From 66-474 sp036279975 (lineage in GTDB: Bacteria > Pseudomonadota > Gammaproteobacteria > Xanthomonadales > Rhodanobacteraceae), in contig DASURP010000096.1 of assembly GCA_036279975.1 (NCBI GenBank), forward strand, positions 14,650 through 78,649: a DNA stretch of 64,000 nucleotides. Reading direction: 5' to 3'. Position numbers and translations under genes: made by a program. Below are positions 33,138-42,708 of the stretch, piece by piece; position 1 is the first letter of the stretch, and each line of letters opens with the position of its first letter. The notes under the pieces were generated by a model, which did no database searches, was not told the origin of the DNA, and saw only the letters and a list, made by a program, of their open reading frames with translations.

Positions 33138-36059
33138 TCAGAGTTTCTGCCGGTAACCCAGCCACCAGAAGCGCCCCGGCACGTCGTAATCGCTGAAGAA
33201 CGAATTGACCGCGTCGCGCGAAACCGGCGGATCCCGGTCGAAGGCATTGCGCACGCCCAGCGTGAAGCGGCCCTTCCACGGCGCCGCCCAGCCGAGGGTG
33301 AAGTCGACGTAGGTGACGCTGGGCACGCAGTTGCGTGGATCGGGTTCGCCTTCGAAGGTGTGCCCGGGGTCGGTGCACAGTCCGTAGAGCGACGGGTCAC
33401 CCAGCACGTCGGCCCAATACAGGGTCAAGTCGCACGGCTCGACGATCGGCGAGAAGTGGCGCGCGGTGGCCGACGCGCTCCAGGCGTTGCACTGCCACGC
33501 CAGCACCAACACCGAGCGCCACCGCCATGCACGCCCGTACACGGAGTTCCAGGTGCCGGCCACGTTGCCCTGCGCCAGCGAGCCATCCGCCAGGACCGCG
33601 CCACGAGCCGGTTTGCCGATTTCACCCCAGTAATCGATATAAGCATTGTCCCAGCGCAGCGAAAACGTTCCGGCGCGGGTATCGCGCCGCCAGTTCACGC
33701 CAACGTCCCAGCCCTCGACTTCCAGGCCACCGGGCAGGTTTTCCTGCAGCGCCAGCACGTTGCTGAGCCCACCGGAAGCGTCGCGGGTGATCGGCCCGCA
33801 CGTGCTCGCATCGCCGCTGATGTAGCACTGGTCGATCAACCCTTGCGGATCGGCGTAGGCCATTGCCTGTTCCAGCTTGATCCGGTACCAGTCGACGCTG
33901 GCGCTGAAGCCCGGCAACCACGCCGGACTGAACACCAGGCCCGCGGTCCAGGTGCGCGAACTTTCGGGTTCGAGTTCGGGGTTGCCGCCATACGTCACGG
34001 ACGCGATTTCGGGTTGCCACACGTCTTCCGGCACGCCCTGCGCCAGGCAATGCGCCAGCGTCGAGGGAGGCGGCGTGTAGCCATACTCGGGCACGGACGC
34101 GCAGGGATCGAACAGCATGCCGAGGCCCGCGAACGTTCCTCGTCCCTCGAACAGCTCGAGCACACTGGGCGCCCGGAAGCCCTCGCCGTAACCCGCGCGC
34201 ACCAGCAGGTCGTCGACCGGTTTCCAGCGCAACCCCAGCCTGGAATGGGTGGAGCCGCCGAACAGCGAATAGTCCGAGTAGCGCGTGGCCAGCGTCACGC
34301 CCAGCTCGCGCACACCGGGACGGCCCGCGAACAGTGGCAGGTCCAGTTCCAGGTAGGCCTCGTCCACCGTGTAGGCGCCGTTGGTGGGCCCGACCGCGTT
34401 CCAGCCGTTGCCGTTTTCGCGCCCGCCGACCGTCATCGGGTCGGGGTGGTCGAAACCGGATTCGCGCCGGTGTTCAACGCCAGCCGCAAACTGCGCGGCC
34501 CCGGCGGGAAGATCGGCGACGGGCCCCGTGACGTGCGCGGAAAAGCCGAGGGTCTGGCCGCGCTTGCGGTGGATCTCGGAAATCCGGATGTAATCCAGCA
34601 TCGCGGGCGTCATCGCCGCCGGATCGCCGAACACGTCGAGCGGCACGCAATCGGGAACCACGGCATCCGGGGTGCCGCAGCGAGCGGTACCCGAATCATC
34701 GAAGAATGATGGACCGACCGCCAGCGCCAGCTTCAGGTTGTCCGCAAAGGGCGTCGTGAATTCGCGCTGGTCCGCGCGGATGCGGCTGGCGTCCACGCCC
34801 CACTCGAGCTCGCGTCCGGCGAGCATGAACACGCCTTCCCCGCCCACGTGCAGGCGGCTGGTATCCACGGTCTGCTCGTAGCGGCGGTCATCAAAGCCGG
34901 CCATGCGCAGCAACACCGTGTCGACCAGCATCCCGAACGGGTTGTACACGTTTTCGGCAGCCACGCCGAACTGCTGCAGCCCCCCGTAGGCATAATCGGA
35001 AAAGCTGATCGGCGGCGGTGCCAGCCGCTGGGCCGATTTGCGCTGATTGAGAAGCGCGTCCAGTGAAAAAGCCAGATTGGGCGTTGCGGCGAAGCGGGCC
35101 TGCGCGAACAACGCGCGCCGCTCCTGCGGCGTCTGCAGGTAGGTGTAGGGTGCGTAGTTGAAACTCTGGTCCAGTGCGTCTTCAAAAGGTCGGAAATCCG
35201 CCGGCGAGGTTCCCGGGGTACCCGGAATCCGCACCCAGCCGTCGTAGTACCACGGCGGTTCGGACGGTTCGTAGTAGCCATACGGCGTGACCATCGACCC
35301 GCTGACCGACACCGGCACGCCGTAGCGCGGCACCGCGGAAATCGCGCGTGCGCTGGCCAGGATGGGATCGTCCTTGCCGTACTCGATCCCGGCCGCGACG
35401 TTCCAGCGCCCGAGGTAGCGGCCCCAGGTGAAATCGAAGTCGCGGCGCAAGCCGTCGCCGTGATCGTTCTGGCCTGCGGAGGCGCCGAACTCCGCGCCAT
35501 CGAAATCGCGCCGCGTGATGATGTTGATCACGCCCGCAATCGCGTCCGATCCGTAAATCGCAGACGCGCCATCCTTCAGCACCTCGATGCGCTCGATCAT
35601 CGGCAGCGGGATCGCGGTCAGGTCCACCGCGCCATCGAGGGTCGACACCCAGCGCCGGCCGTTCACCAGCACCAGCGTGCGGTTGGGGCCCAGTCCGCGC
35701 AGATCCACGCGCAGTTCGCCGTTGCCGCCATTGTTGACGTTGCGGTTGAGGGTCGGGCCATTGGCCACGATCTGCGACTGCAGGATGTCCGCGACACCGG
35801 TCAGGCCGGTGCGCAGCAATTCCGGACGGGACAGCACCGTGAGCGGATGCTCGGTCTCGATGTCCACCGCACGGATGTGGGTGCCGGTAACGTAGATAGT
35901 CTCCAAAGTCCGCGCTGGACCGGCGCCGGCCGGCGTCTTCGCCGCCGCCTGGGTGGACGCCGCGGCATTCGGTGGATCATTCGACGCAAGTACCTCCGGC
36001 GACCCGCACAGGAGGATCGACGCAACCAGCACACCGAACTGCAGCCTGCGCATCCACAT
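33138..36059 (-). CDS. TonB-dependent outer-membrane receptor
   Basis: A 973-residue receptor with a signal peptide (FGVLVASILLCGSPEVLA), a plug domain and a beta-barrel. The plug shows LETIYVTGTHIRAVD (TonB-box-like), LSRPELLRTGLTGVADIL, VDLRGLGPNRTLVLVNGRRW and IERIEVLKDGASAIYGSDAI. The barrel shows VRAGYGEGFRAPSVLELFEG and NPELEPESSRTWTAG. The C-terminus WWLGYRQKL lacks the usual terminal Phe. No N-terminal signalling (STN) domain is seen, so it is not a classical FecA-type transducer. Its start lies 11 bases from the kinase stop, so kinase and receptor are in one operon. The ligand is unknown. Confidence 0.92.
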   Translation of the reverse strand: MWMRRLQFGVLVASILLCGSPEVLASNDPPNAAASTQAAAKTPAGAGPARTLETIYVTGTHIRAVDIETEHPLTVLSRPELLRTGLTGVADILQSQIVANGPTLNRNVNNGGNGELRVDLRGLGPNRTLVLVNGRRWVSTLDGAVDLTAIPLPMIERIEVLKDGASAIYGSDAIAGVINIITRRDFDGAEFGASAGQNDHGDGLRRDFDFTWGRYLGRWNVAAGIEYGKDDPILASARAISAVPRYGVPVSVSGSMVTPYGYYEPSEPPWYYDGWVRIPGTPGTSPADFRPFEDALDQSFNYAPYTYLQTPQERRALFAQARFAATPNLAFSLDALLNQRKSAQRLAPPPISFSDYAYGGLQQFGVAAENVYNPFGMLVDTVLLRMAGFDDRRYEQTVDTSRLHVGGEGVFMLAGRELEWGVDASRIRADQREFTTPFADNLKLALAVGPSFFDDSGTARCGTPDAVVPDCVPLDVFGDPAAMTPAMLDYIRISEIHRKRGQTLGFSAHVTGPVADLPAGAAQFAAGVEHRRESGFDHPDPMTVGGRENGNGWNAVGPTNGAYTVDEAYLELDLPLFAGRPGVRELGVTLATRYSDYSLFGGSTHSRLGLRWKPVDDLLVRAGYGEGFRAPSVLELFEGRGTFAGLGMLFDPCASVPEYGYTPPPSTLAHCLAQGVPEDVWQPEIASVTYGGNPELEPESSRTWTAGLVFSPAWLPGFSASVDWYRIKLEQAMAYADPQGLIDQCYISGDASTCGPITRDASGGLSNVLALQENLPGGLEVEGWDVGVNWRRDTRAGTFSLRWDNAYIDYWGEIGKPARGAVLADGSLAQGNVAGTWNSVYGRAWRWRSVLVLAWQCNAWSASATARHFSPIVEPCDLTLYWADVLGDPSLYGLCTDPGHTFEGEPDPRNCVPSVTYVDFTLGWAAPWKGRFTLGVRNAFDRDPPVSRDAVNSFFSDYDVPGRFWWLGYRQKL

Positions 36060-36069
36060 GGCGCACGTC

Positions 36070-39000
36070 CTAGTGCGAAGCCGACACCGCCTTGTCCATC
36101 CGAACCCCTTCCGTTTGCAGGGTTACAGCGAACACGACCGGTGTCGCACCCGCGTCATCGGGAGCACGCAGCGAAAGCGCCCGAACTTGCCGACCAGGAT
36201 CTGGATTCGCAAGATTGAGCGTGGACAGGTAGCCCCGACCGCGGTCGCCACCGTAAGTCTTGCGCGCGTCCGGACCGAAACTGGCGGGACGAATGGAGTC
36301 ATCCGTGCCAGGCACGCGCCAGTAGGCTTCCTTTTCCGGCAGGCGCGCGGGGATGTCCACATGCCCGCCATCCGCGTAATCCAGGCCGAGAACAAGTGCG
36401 ACGCCGCTGTCCCTCGTCCACTCCCGGGGATCCGCGAGCAGAACATGGAAGACGGTGACGCGGCGCGCCACGGCCACCTCGACACGAGCGCGAGCGTTGC
36501 GCTCCAGCTGGATGCCGCCGCGCAGGTCGAAGTCGACGCCCTGGAACCGCTGCAGGCCCACCGGAACCCAGCCGAAATCGGCGTAGTCAGGCGGTTCGCC
36601 GGTGGGGTCGCCGAGACCAAAGCTGTACTGCGGGGCGAGATCCAGCGAATCGACAGGCGTGGCCGGATCGCGTGGAAGTATGCCGGTGGTGCGGTCCGAC
36701 GGGCGCAGTTCCGGCAGCAAGCCACCCGGATCGCCGGCACGCAGGCTTGCGCGTTCGGCCGTATCCGGGGGGCGGGTGAATTGGACATCGGATAGCGGAG
36801 ATAGCGGACCCCCGGAATCGCCGCGCATCCCCAGCCCGCGCGCAATCACCGCGACCGGTCGCGGATCGGGCGTCAGGTCCCACACCACGTAGCGGTTGCG
36901 CACGCTGCGCGCCAGCAGGCGCTTGCCATCCGGGCTGAACGCCATCCGCCACACCTGGTCGGGCCGCGGCAAGGCGAAATACAACACGGCGGCGTGGGCA
37001 TGCGTGTACAGGTCGAACAATTCCACGCCGTCCCGCAACGCCCGCACCAGCCAGCGGCCATCCGGGCTTGCCGCAGCGGCAGTCGACAGCCCGTCCTCGT
37101 AGTCGTCCGGCAACCTCAGAATGCTGCCATCGACCGCGACGATGCGGTTCAGGGGCGAATACACCCCTGCTACCGCGGTGCCCTGTCCGTTCGGCAGGGG
37201 CAGGAGGCGCAGGTCGAACTCTGAACTTGGCAGCGGGACGGCACGCAACGCCCCATCGCGCCCGTACCGCCACAATTCGGAAAACCAGTCACCCTTGCGG
37301 TACTTGATGTGGATCATTTCCACGCCGCCGGCCGCATCGAAGGCCGCGCTGCGCACGTAGCCGAGGCGCGCGTCCTCCTTGCGTCCGCGGGGGCGGAAGT
37401 TCTCCAGTGGACCGGGAACCGGAGCCAGCGTTACCCCGTCGCGCAGCATCAGCTCGCGCGGGCTCCAGGCGAGCAGGCGCGATCCGTCGTCACTGAAGGT
37501 GAGCACTTCGTTCCCGGGCCCCGGCGACGCCACCGGCCCGCCGAGGCGGCGGCCGTCGGCAAGGCTGTGCAGCACGACCATTTCACTGGTCACGCGATCG
37601 GTGGACGGATCGTTGGCCAGCCACGCCGCAGCGACGCGTTTTCCGTCCGGGCTCACCTCGACGCGCGTGGGCGAATTGGCGAGCCGGACCGGGGCGAAGC
37701 GCTGCTTGCCGCTCGCCGTGTCCAGTGCATGCAGCGTCCTGCCAGCAACCACGACCAGGGTTTTGCCGTCCGCCGTCAATTCCGCAAACCCCACCGGCTG
37801 CTTGAAATGCATCGCGTGGCCGAGCGCACGCTCGGTCATCGCGTCCACGACCTGCACGTTGTTGCCGTCGACCTCGACGAGCTGCCGCCCGTCGAAACGC
37901 AGCGTGTCGGGTTGCAGGGGTGCGCCGTGGCCGTACTTCACCGCCGGGGGCCGCAAGCGTTCCAGCCGCAGCCGATCGTCGACGACGCTGCCAAGCAGGC
38001 CTGCCTGCGGACTCCACGCGACGTTGACGACGCCCCAGCCCGGGGCGGCATCGATCGCGGCGCTGACCCGCCGCGCCTCGCTGAGGTCGCCCTCCACGCT
38101 GGTGGGAGCGACCTGCCAGACGGCGATATTGGCGGTGTTGTCACCGACCAGGACAAGGTTGCGCGCACGATCCAGCTCGACGTATTCGGCAAGCGGCCTG
38201 CCCCCCGGAGAGGCGTTGCCACTGAAGGGAGGCGCCAGCAGCCGGCCTTCCGGCCACGACCACAGGTACACGCCGCCGGCATCCGCAGCCAATGCCAACC
38301 AACGGCCATCGGTACTGAAGGTGAGCCAGCGTGCACCGAAAGCCGACTGCGGCTCCAGGTTGCGTATTGCACGCGTCGCGCGGTCCACCACCACCACGTG
38401 GCCCTCGGGATCGCCCAGCGCGATCCAGCGCGAGTCCGGGCTGACCGCCCATGCGGCAACGCGCCCGAACCGTCCAAGCGGGACGCGCGCCGCGTGCAGC
38501 GTGCGTGCATCCACCAGCGTCACCGCGCCCTCGGGCCCCGCCAGCGCGAAGCCGCTGCCGTCCGGCGCGATCAGGCGTGCACTGTCCGCATCGTCGTACG
38601 GCAAGGCCGCGAGCGGGCCCAGCGGGCGCCACGGATCGGTCCTCCAGAACTGCGCGCGCCGATCCTTCGCGGTCAACACCGCGAAGCGCCCGTCATGGTT
38701 GTAGCTCGCGCTCTGCAGTCCGACGAACGCGGACGGCGGCGCCATCCATTTGCCGGTGGCGAGGTCCAGCCGCTGCGTGCGACGGCCGGCCGGTCGCGGC
38801 GATTGCGCCGACAGCTCGTAGTGCGAAGCCAGTAGCACGCGTCCATCCGGAGAGAATTGCAGCCGGTTGAATACCTCACGCGCAACGGCCGGCGTGCGAA
38901 CGATCTCCTTTCCCGTGGCCGTATCGAACACGCGGATCCCGGTCTCCTGGCCGCTGACCGCCACCCGCTTGCCGGCCGCGTCGAAAGCCACCGTCACCGC

Positions 39001-40398
39001 GATCGGTTGCACGGGTATCACATCGATCAACTCGGGATTGGCATTGCGGATGATCCCGAGGCGACGGCGTGCAGCTTCGGCCCGCCGGGCGTCGCCTTGC
39101 GCCTCCGCCTCTTCGAGGTTTGCAAGCAGCAGCAACGCGGCTTCCCAGTCGTTGCGGCTCGCCATCAAGGTCAGTGCCGCGGCGCTGCGCGAATCCCACA
39201 ACCTCTGGTTGGCCGTGGCGGCGTTTGCGCGTGCCGTGTGCGCATTGCTCTCGGCGCGATGCCATTGCTGCAGGCTGACCAGCAATCCCACCACCAGGAT
39301 CAGCGCTGCCAGCAATGCGCTGAGGGCCAGCTTCGGTTCGCGCCTGGCCCAATGCGCCGTGCGCTGCAGGGTGTTCAGTGGCCGCGCCTGCACGGGTCTG
39401 CTTTCCACGAAACGGCCAAGGTCGTCGGCCAATGCGCGCGCCGTCGGATAACGCTCCTTCGGATCGCGGTCGAGGCAACGCATCACCACGGCCTCGAGGT
39501 CGCGTGGAATCCATGGCCGGAAACGGCGCAACGAGCGCACCCTGCCTTCCAGCACCAGCTTCACGGTGTCCTGGGCGGTGTCGGCGCGAAATGGCGGTTG
39601 CCCGGTCAACAGCTCATACAGGATTGCGCCCAGGCCCCAGATGTCGGTTGCAGGCGTCAGCTGCTGCGCGCGAACCTGGGCCTGTTCCGGGGCCATGTAG
39701 GCGGGCGTGCCGGAAACTTCGTCGTTCTCGATCGCCAGCGCGTTTTCCAGCCGCCGCGCGAGGCCGAAATCCGTCACGTACGGTACCCCAGCCGAGTCGA
39801 TCAGCACGTTGCCCGGCTTCAGGTCCAGATGCAGCACGCCGAGGTTGTGCGCGTAATCCACCGCCTCGGCGACGGTGCGGATCAACGCGGCGGCGGCGCC
39901 GGGTGAACACCGCGCTTCCTGCTTCAACTTCACGGACAGGCTGGCGCCACGCACCAGCCGCATGCTGAAGAAGTGCATCCCCTCGACGTTGCCTACTTCA
40001 TACACGGTGACAATGTTGGGATGTTGCATGCGCGCGGCGTTCTGTGCCTCGCGCTCGAAGCGCGCGATGAAGTCGCGCGATGCCCATGGCCCCGCCGACA
40101 GCAACTTCACCGCGACCTCGCGGTCGAGCGAGGCCTGCCGGGCGCGATAGACCACGCCCATGCCGCCTTCGCCGATCTGCTCCAGCAACTCGTAGTCGCC
40201 GAACTGGCGTTGCACCGGGTCGTTCAGGTCCAGCTCCAGCGTTTCGGCCGGCAGCAGTGCCAGGTGCCGCCCCTCGCCCACGCGGCTCGTCAGGCTCAGG
40301 CTGGCGAACGCAAGCTGCGCCAACCCGCGCGCTCGTTCCATCTGGGTCGCGGCATCGGGCGCGGCCTGGCCATCACGTGAAGACGGCTGGTCGTTCAC
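36070..40398 (-). CDS. Ser/Thr protein kinase with membrane helix and beta-propeller-like C-terminus
   Basis: A 1442-residue Hanks-type kinase. The kinase domain is at about 68-335: GEGGMGVVYRA (76-86), Lys98 in VAVKLL, Glu in EREAQNA, catalytic loop HLDLKPGN (190-197), DFG 210-212 and APEQA 236-240. The usual HRD Arg is Leu191. One membrane helix spans about 357-376, then a coiled coil. The periplasmic part of about 1000 residues has WD40-like blades (FSPDGRVLLAS, VSPDSRWIALGD, FSTDGRWLAL, ASPDGRWLV). The last 200 residues form a separate beta domain. Start is GTG 40398, overlapping the sigma-factor stop (GTGA). It probably senses an envelope signal. Confidence 0.88.
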   Translation of the reverse strand: MNDQPSSRDGQAAPDAATQMERARGLAQLAFASLSLTSRVGEGRHLALLPAETLELDLNDPVQRQFGDYELLEQIGEGGMGVVYRARQASLDREVAVKLLSAGPWASRDFIARFEREAQNAARMQHPNIVTVYEVGNVEGMHFFSMRLVRGASLSVKLKQEARCSPGAAAALIRTVAEAVDYAHNLGVLHLDLKPGNVLIDSAGVPYVTDFGLARRLENALAIENDEVSGTPAYMAPEQAQVRAQQLTPATDIWGLGAILYELLTGQPPFRADTAQDTVKLVLEGRVRSLRRFRPWIPRDLEAVVMRCLDRDPKERYPTARALADDLGRFVESRPVQARPLNTLQRTAHWARREPKLALSALLAALILVVGLLVSLQQWHRAESNAHTARANAATANQRLWDSRSAAALTLMASRNDWEAALLLLANLEEAEAQGDARRAEAARRRLGIIRNANPELIDVIPVQPIAVTVAFDAAGKRVAVSGQETGIRVFDTATGKEIVRTPAVAREVFNRLQFSPDGRVLLASHYELSAQSPRPAGRRTQRLDLATGKWMAPPSAFVGLQSASYNHDGRFAVLTAKDRRAQFWRTDPWRPLGPLAALPYDDADSARLIAPDGSGFALAGPEGAVTLVDARTLHAARVPLGRFGRVAAWAVSPDSRWIALGDPEGHVVVVDRATRAIRNLEPQSAFGARWLTFSTDGRWLALAADAGGVYLWSWPEGRLLAPPFSGNASPGGRPLAEYVELDRARNLVLVGDNTANIAVWQVAPTSVEGDLSEARRVSAAIDAAPGWGVVNVAWSPQAGLLGSVVDDRLRLERLRPPAVKYGHGAPLQPDTLRFDGRQLVEVDGNNVQVVDAMTERALGHAMHFKQPVGFAELTADGKTLVVVAGRTLHALDTASGKQRFAPVRLANSPTRVEVSPDGKRVAAAWLANDPSTDRVTSEMVVLHSLADGRRLGGPVASPGPGNEVLTFSDDGSRLLAWSPRELMLRDGVTLAPVPGPLENFRPRGRKEDARLGYVRSAAFDAAGGVEMIHIKYRKGDWFSELWRYGRDGALRAVPLPSSEFDLRLLPLPNGQGTAVAGVYSPLNRIVAVDGSILRLPDDYEDGLSTAAAASPDGRWLVRALRDGVELFDLYTHAHAAVLYFALPRPDQVWRMAFSPDGKRLLARSVRNRYVVWDLTPDPRPVAVIARGLGMRGDSGGPLSPLSDVQFTRPPDTAERASLRAGDPGGLLPELRPSDRTTGILPRDPATPVDSLDLAPQYSFGLGDPTGEPPDYADFGWVPVGLQRFQGVDFDLRGGIQLERNARARVEVAVARRVTVFHVLLADPREWTRDSGVALVLGLDYADGGHVDIPARLPEKEAYWRVPGTDDSIRPASFGPDARKTYGGDRGRGYLSTLNLANPDPGRQVRALSLRAPDDAGATPVVFAVTLQTEGVRMDKAVSASH

Positions 40399-41126
40399 GG
40401 CGAAAAACCTCGATCAAGCGCGCCGATCAAGGCTCGCTGCTCGGCCTCCAGCTCTTCCGCGGACGCCACCGTATCGGCCAGTTCCTGCCGTGCCAATTCA
40501 CGAAATCGCTGGCGCAACCGCTTCAATGCGATCACCAGCGCAAGCGGGCGGATGCCGAGTTTGCGACCCAGTTCGTCGTATTGGCCCGGCAGCGGGTCGC
40601 GCGCCAGAAACGGCTCCAACGCTTCGCACATGTCGAGGTGCCCGGTTTGCCGCGCCTCGGCCCGCAACCGTTTGATGCCGTGCGAGATGACTTCCAGTGC
40701 AAAACTGCGTTGGTAGGCCTGCTCGGGTGAGCTGTCGGCCGCGTGCTCGCCGCGGCTTCGCGATTCCAGCTCCGCCAGCGGTGGCGCGCCGGCCACTTGA
40801 CCGCCCGCGGCCAGGTCGTCCCACTCGCCGCCCAGGAACATGTTGAGCCGCACCAGCAGCCAATTCCGGAACCGGTCACGCGGCGCAGACTGGTTCCCGC
40901 GAAGGTCGGCGGCAACCTGCTGCAAAAACGCCTGCGTGATGTCCTGTGCGATCTCCTGCGCATGCCCACAGCGACGCACGTAGGCGTACACCGGATACCA
41001 GTAGCGCACCGCGAGTTCGGTCAACGCTTCGCGGGAATCGCCCGCGCGCGTTTCCTGCAACCTGCGCACCATCGACCAACGGGTGCGGGTGAAATCTTCG
41101 ACGTCATGTTCGTTCGCGGCATTCAT
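40395..41126 (-). CDS. ECF-type RNA polymerase sigma factor (kinase-associated), copy 2
   Basis: A 243-residue sigma-70 family protein. Region 2 starts FTRTRWSMVRRL, continues LAVRYWYPVYAYVRRCGHAQ with AQDITQAFLQQV, and region 4 has YDELGRKLGIRPLALVIALK followed by RLRQRFRELARQEL. The xxTRWSxV opening is characteristic of ECF sigmas linked to Ser/Thr kinases, described mainly in Planctomycetes and Acidobacteria. I prefer ATG 41126, with AAGGGG upstream, over an in-frame GTG at 41147. It is coupled to the kinase by overlap. No anti-sigma factor gene is nearby, so phosphorylation may control it. Confidence 0.85.
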   Translation of the reverse strand: MNAANEHDVEDFTRTRWSMVRRLQETRAGDSREALTELAVRYWYPVYAYVRRCGHAQEIAQDITQAFLQQVAADLRGNQSAPRDRFRNWLLVRLNMFLGGEWDDLAAGGQVAGAPPLAELESRSRGEHAADSSPEQAYQRSFALEVISHGIKRLRAEARQTGHLDMCEALEPFLARDPLPGQYDELGRKLGIRPLALVIALKRLRQRFRELARQELADTVASAEELEAEQRALIGALDRGFSP

Positions 41127-41204
41127 GCGATCACCCCTTGCGATCACGTTCTCCCTGTTCGTGCACCCGGATTCCCGTTACGGGTCCCCGGGCGCGCGGT
41201 TGTG

Positions 41205-41900
41205 TCATGACGCGACCCGCAGCGACCCGCGCAGCGCGCGCAACTCTTCCGCGAGGGCCGCACGGCTGCCGGTGGTTTCGGCCAGTTCTTCCCGCACCAG
41301 CTCACGCAGCCGGCGGCGCAACCGGTGCACCGCCACCGCCAGGGTGTTGCGGCGCACATTGAGTTCCGTCGCGGCGCGCGCGTAGTCGTTTTCGTCGGGA
41401 GGCTCGACCAGGAATTCGCTCAACCGTTCGAACAGCGCAAGCTTGCCGGCCTGCTCGGCCTCGACGCGCAATTTCGAAAACGCAACGTTCAACACCGCCT
41501 GCGCCCAACCGCGTTCGTACTCGCGATCGGGGGTGTCTTCGCCGGCACCCGCGCCGTCATCGCCCACGAGGGATTCGATGCGACACGCGCCGCCGCGCTT
41601 CAGGGCCGCGGCTTCGGCATCGGCATCGATCAGGAAGCGTTTCAGTGCCGTAAGCAAAAAGGAGCGGAAGCGGCCACGTTCACGGTCCGCGGTCGAATGC
41701 CAGGCGCGCTCGAGGAACCGGGTAAAGAAGGCCTGGGTCAGGTCTTCGGCCGCGTCGGTGCTGTAACCACGGCTGCGCACGAAAGCGAGCACCGGTGCGC
41801 GATAGGTGCGGCACAACGCCTCCAGCGCACACCGGGCATCCGCGGGCTCGCCACGCGCACGCAGCACCAAGCTCCAACGGGTCGTGTCGAATCGGCCCAT
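41205..41900 (-). CDS. ECF-type RNA polymerase sigma factor (kinase-associated), copy 1
   Basis: A 231-residue sigma-70 family protein of the same group as the next gene. FDTTRWSLVLRARG opens region 2; AAEDLTQAFFTRFLERAW is region 2.2-2.3; RFRSFLLTALKRFLIDADAE follows. Region 4 holds DYARAATELNVRRNTLAVAV and HRLRRRLRELVREELAET. ATG 41900 and GTG 41906 are both possible starts; an AAGGG fits either. It lies 78 bases before copy 2, and 95 bases after the DUF1232-like gene. The two copies are diverged, suggesting different promoters or inputs. Confidence 0.83.
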   Translation of the reverse strand: MGRFDTTRWSLVLRARGEPADARCALEALCRTYRAPVLAFVRSRGYSTDAAEDLTQAFFTRFLERAWHSTADRERGRFRSFLLTALKRFLIDADAEAAALKRGGACRIESLVGDDGAGAGEDTPDREYERGWAQAVLNVAFSKLRVEAEQAGKLALFERLSEFLVEPPDENDYARAATELNVRRNTLAVAVHRLRRRLRELVREELAETTGSRAALAEELRALRGSLRVAS

Positions 41901-41995
41901 GGTCACCGCGCCCTTACGCGGCCAGCTGGCAGGTTTCCGGGGAACCCGCCCGGGATCCGATTATGCGCCGTTCCGGAACGCCGGCAACCGACGGG

Positions 41996-42649
41996 TCAGG
42001 ACACATGGAAGACCTCCGTGCCGCCCCGTTGCCCGCCGTATCCGGTGCCGCGCGCCCGACGCACCTGGCGTTCCAGCTGCAACTCCAGGCTGCGTTCGGC
42101 CATCCAGCGGCCGCGGTCGACATCGACCAGGTCCACGGATACGCCAAGGCGCTGGGCCTCGGCCGCGCGATAGCGGCAGAAATCGGCATACTCGTCGAGC
42201 TCGGCACGCAGTCCCTCCATCGCCAGGTCCACCAGCAAGGCGCGATCGAGCCCACCCACCAGCGGGACGTCCGCTGGCACCAGCGCAACCGGCCCATCCA
42301 GGTACGCGATCAGTTCCTGCATCCGCTCCGACAAGGCGGGTTCGACCGTCCACGCGGAATCCTTCAGGAGGGCCCGGATCTCGCCCGCCCGGCGCATGCG
42401 GATCTGGATGAACCTGGATTCGTTGCCGGCGCCGACGGCGCGCGCCAGCCGCCGCGCCGCGCCGGCAATCTGGTCCGCGTTGAGCACCGGCGTGCCCGGG
42501 GCCACCCTGGCCGCGCATTCGTTGAAGCGTGCCAGGTCGGCAGCCTTGATCTCGAGCGTCAGCGCATTCGGCGTGAACACCCCCGAACGTGCAGGGTCGA
42601 GGTCGAGCCGTACGCAGGTCCGGTTGAACTCATCGTTGACGGTAGGCAT
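41996..42649 (-). CDS. DUF1232-like protein, putative target of the sigma factors
   Basis: A 217-residue protein, function unknown. The middle (about 128-175) has ELIAYLDGPVALVPADVPLV and GGLDRALLVDLAMEGLRAEL, resembling the YkvA/DUF1232 motif (YLxxPxDLIPDxIPxxGxxDD), but with only one clear hydrophobic stretch. The N-terminal part contains RSGVFTPNALTLEIKAADLA and a basic region. The ATG at 42649 has GGGAG 8 bases upstream; an in-frame ATG at 42700 would sit almost on the predicted transcription start. It heads the minus-strand block. Confidence 0.55.
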   Translation of the reverse strand: MPTVNDEFNRTCVRLDLDPARSGVFTPNALTLEIKAADLARFNECAARVAPGTPVLNADQIAGAARRLARAVGAGNESRFIQIRMRRAGEIRALLKDSAWTVEPALSERMQELIAYLDGPVALVPADVPLVGGLDRALLVDLAMEGLRAELDEYADFCRYRAAEAQRLGVSVDLVDVDRGRWMAERSLELQLERQVRRARGTGYGGQRGGTEVFHVS

Positions 42650-42708
42650 GGCTGTGCTCCCGGATCGCCGTGGTTGGGGCCGTGTTCTCACGGTCTTCAT
42701 GACTCCAT

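Noticed and set aside
33138..36059. TonB receptor as a FecA-type signal transducer for the sigma factors
   Set aside because: No N-terminal STN domain is visible and no FecR-type anti-sigma gene lies in the locus.
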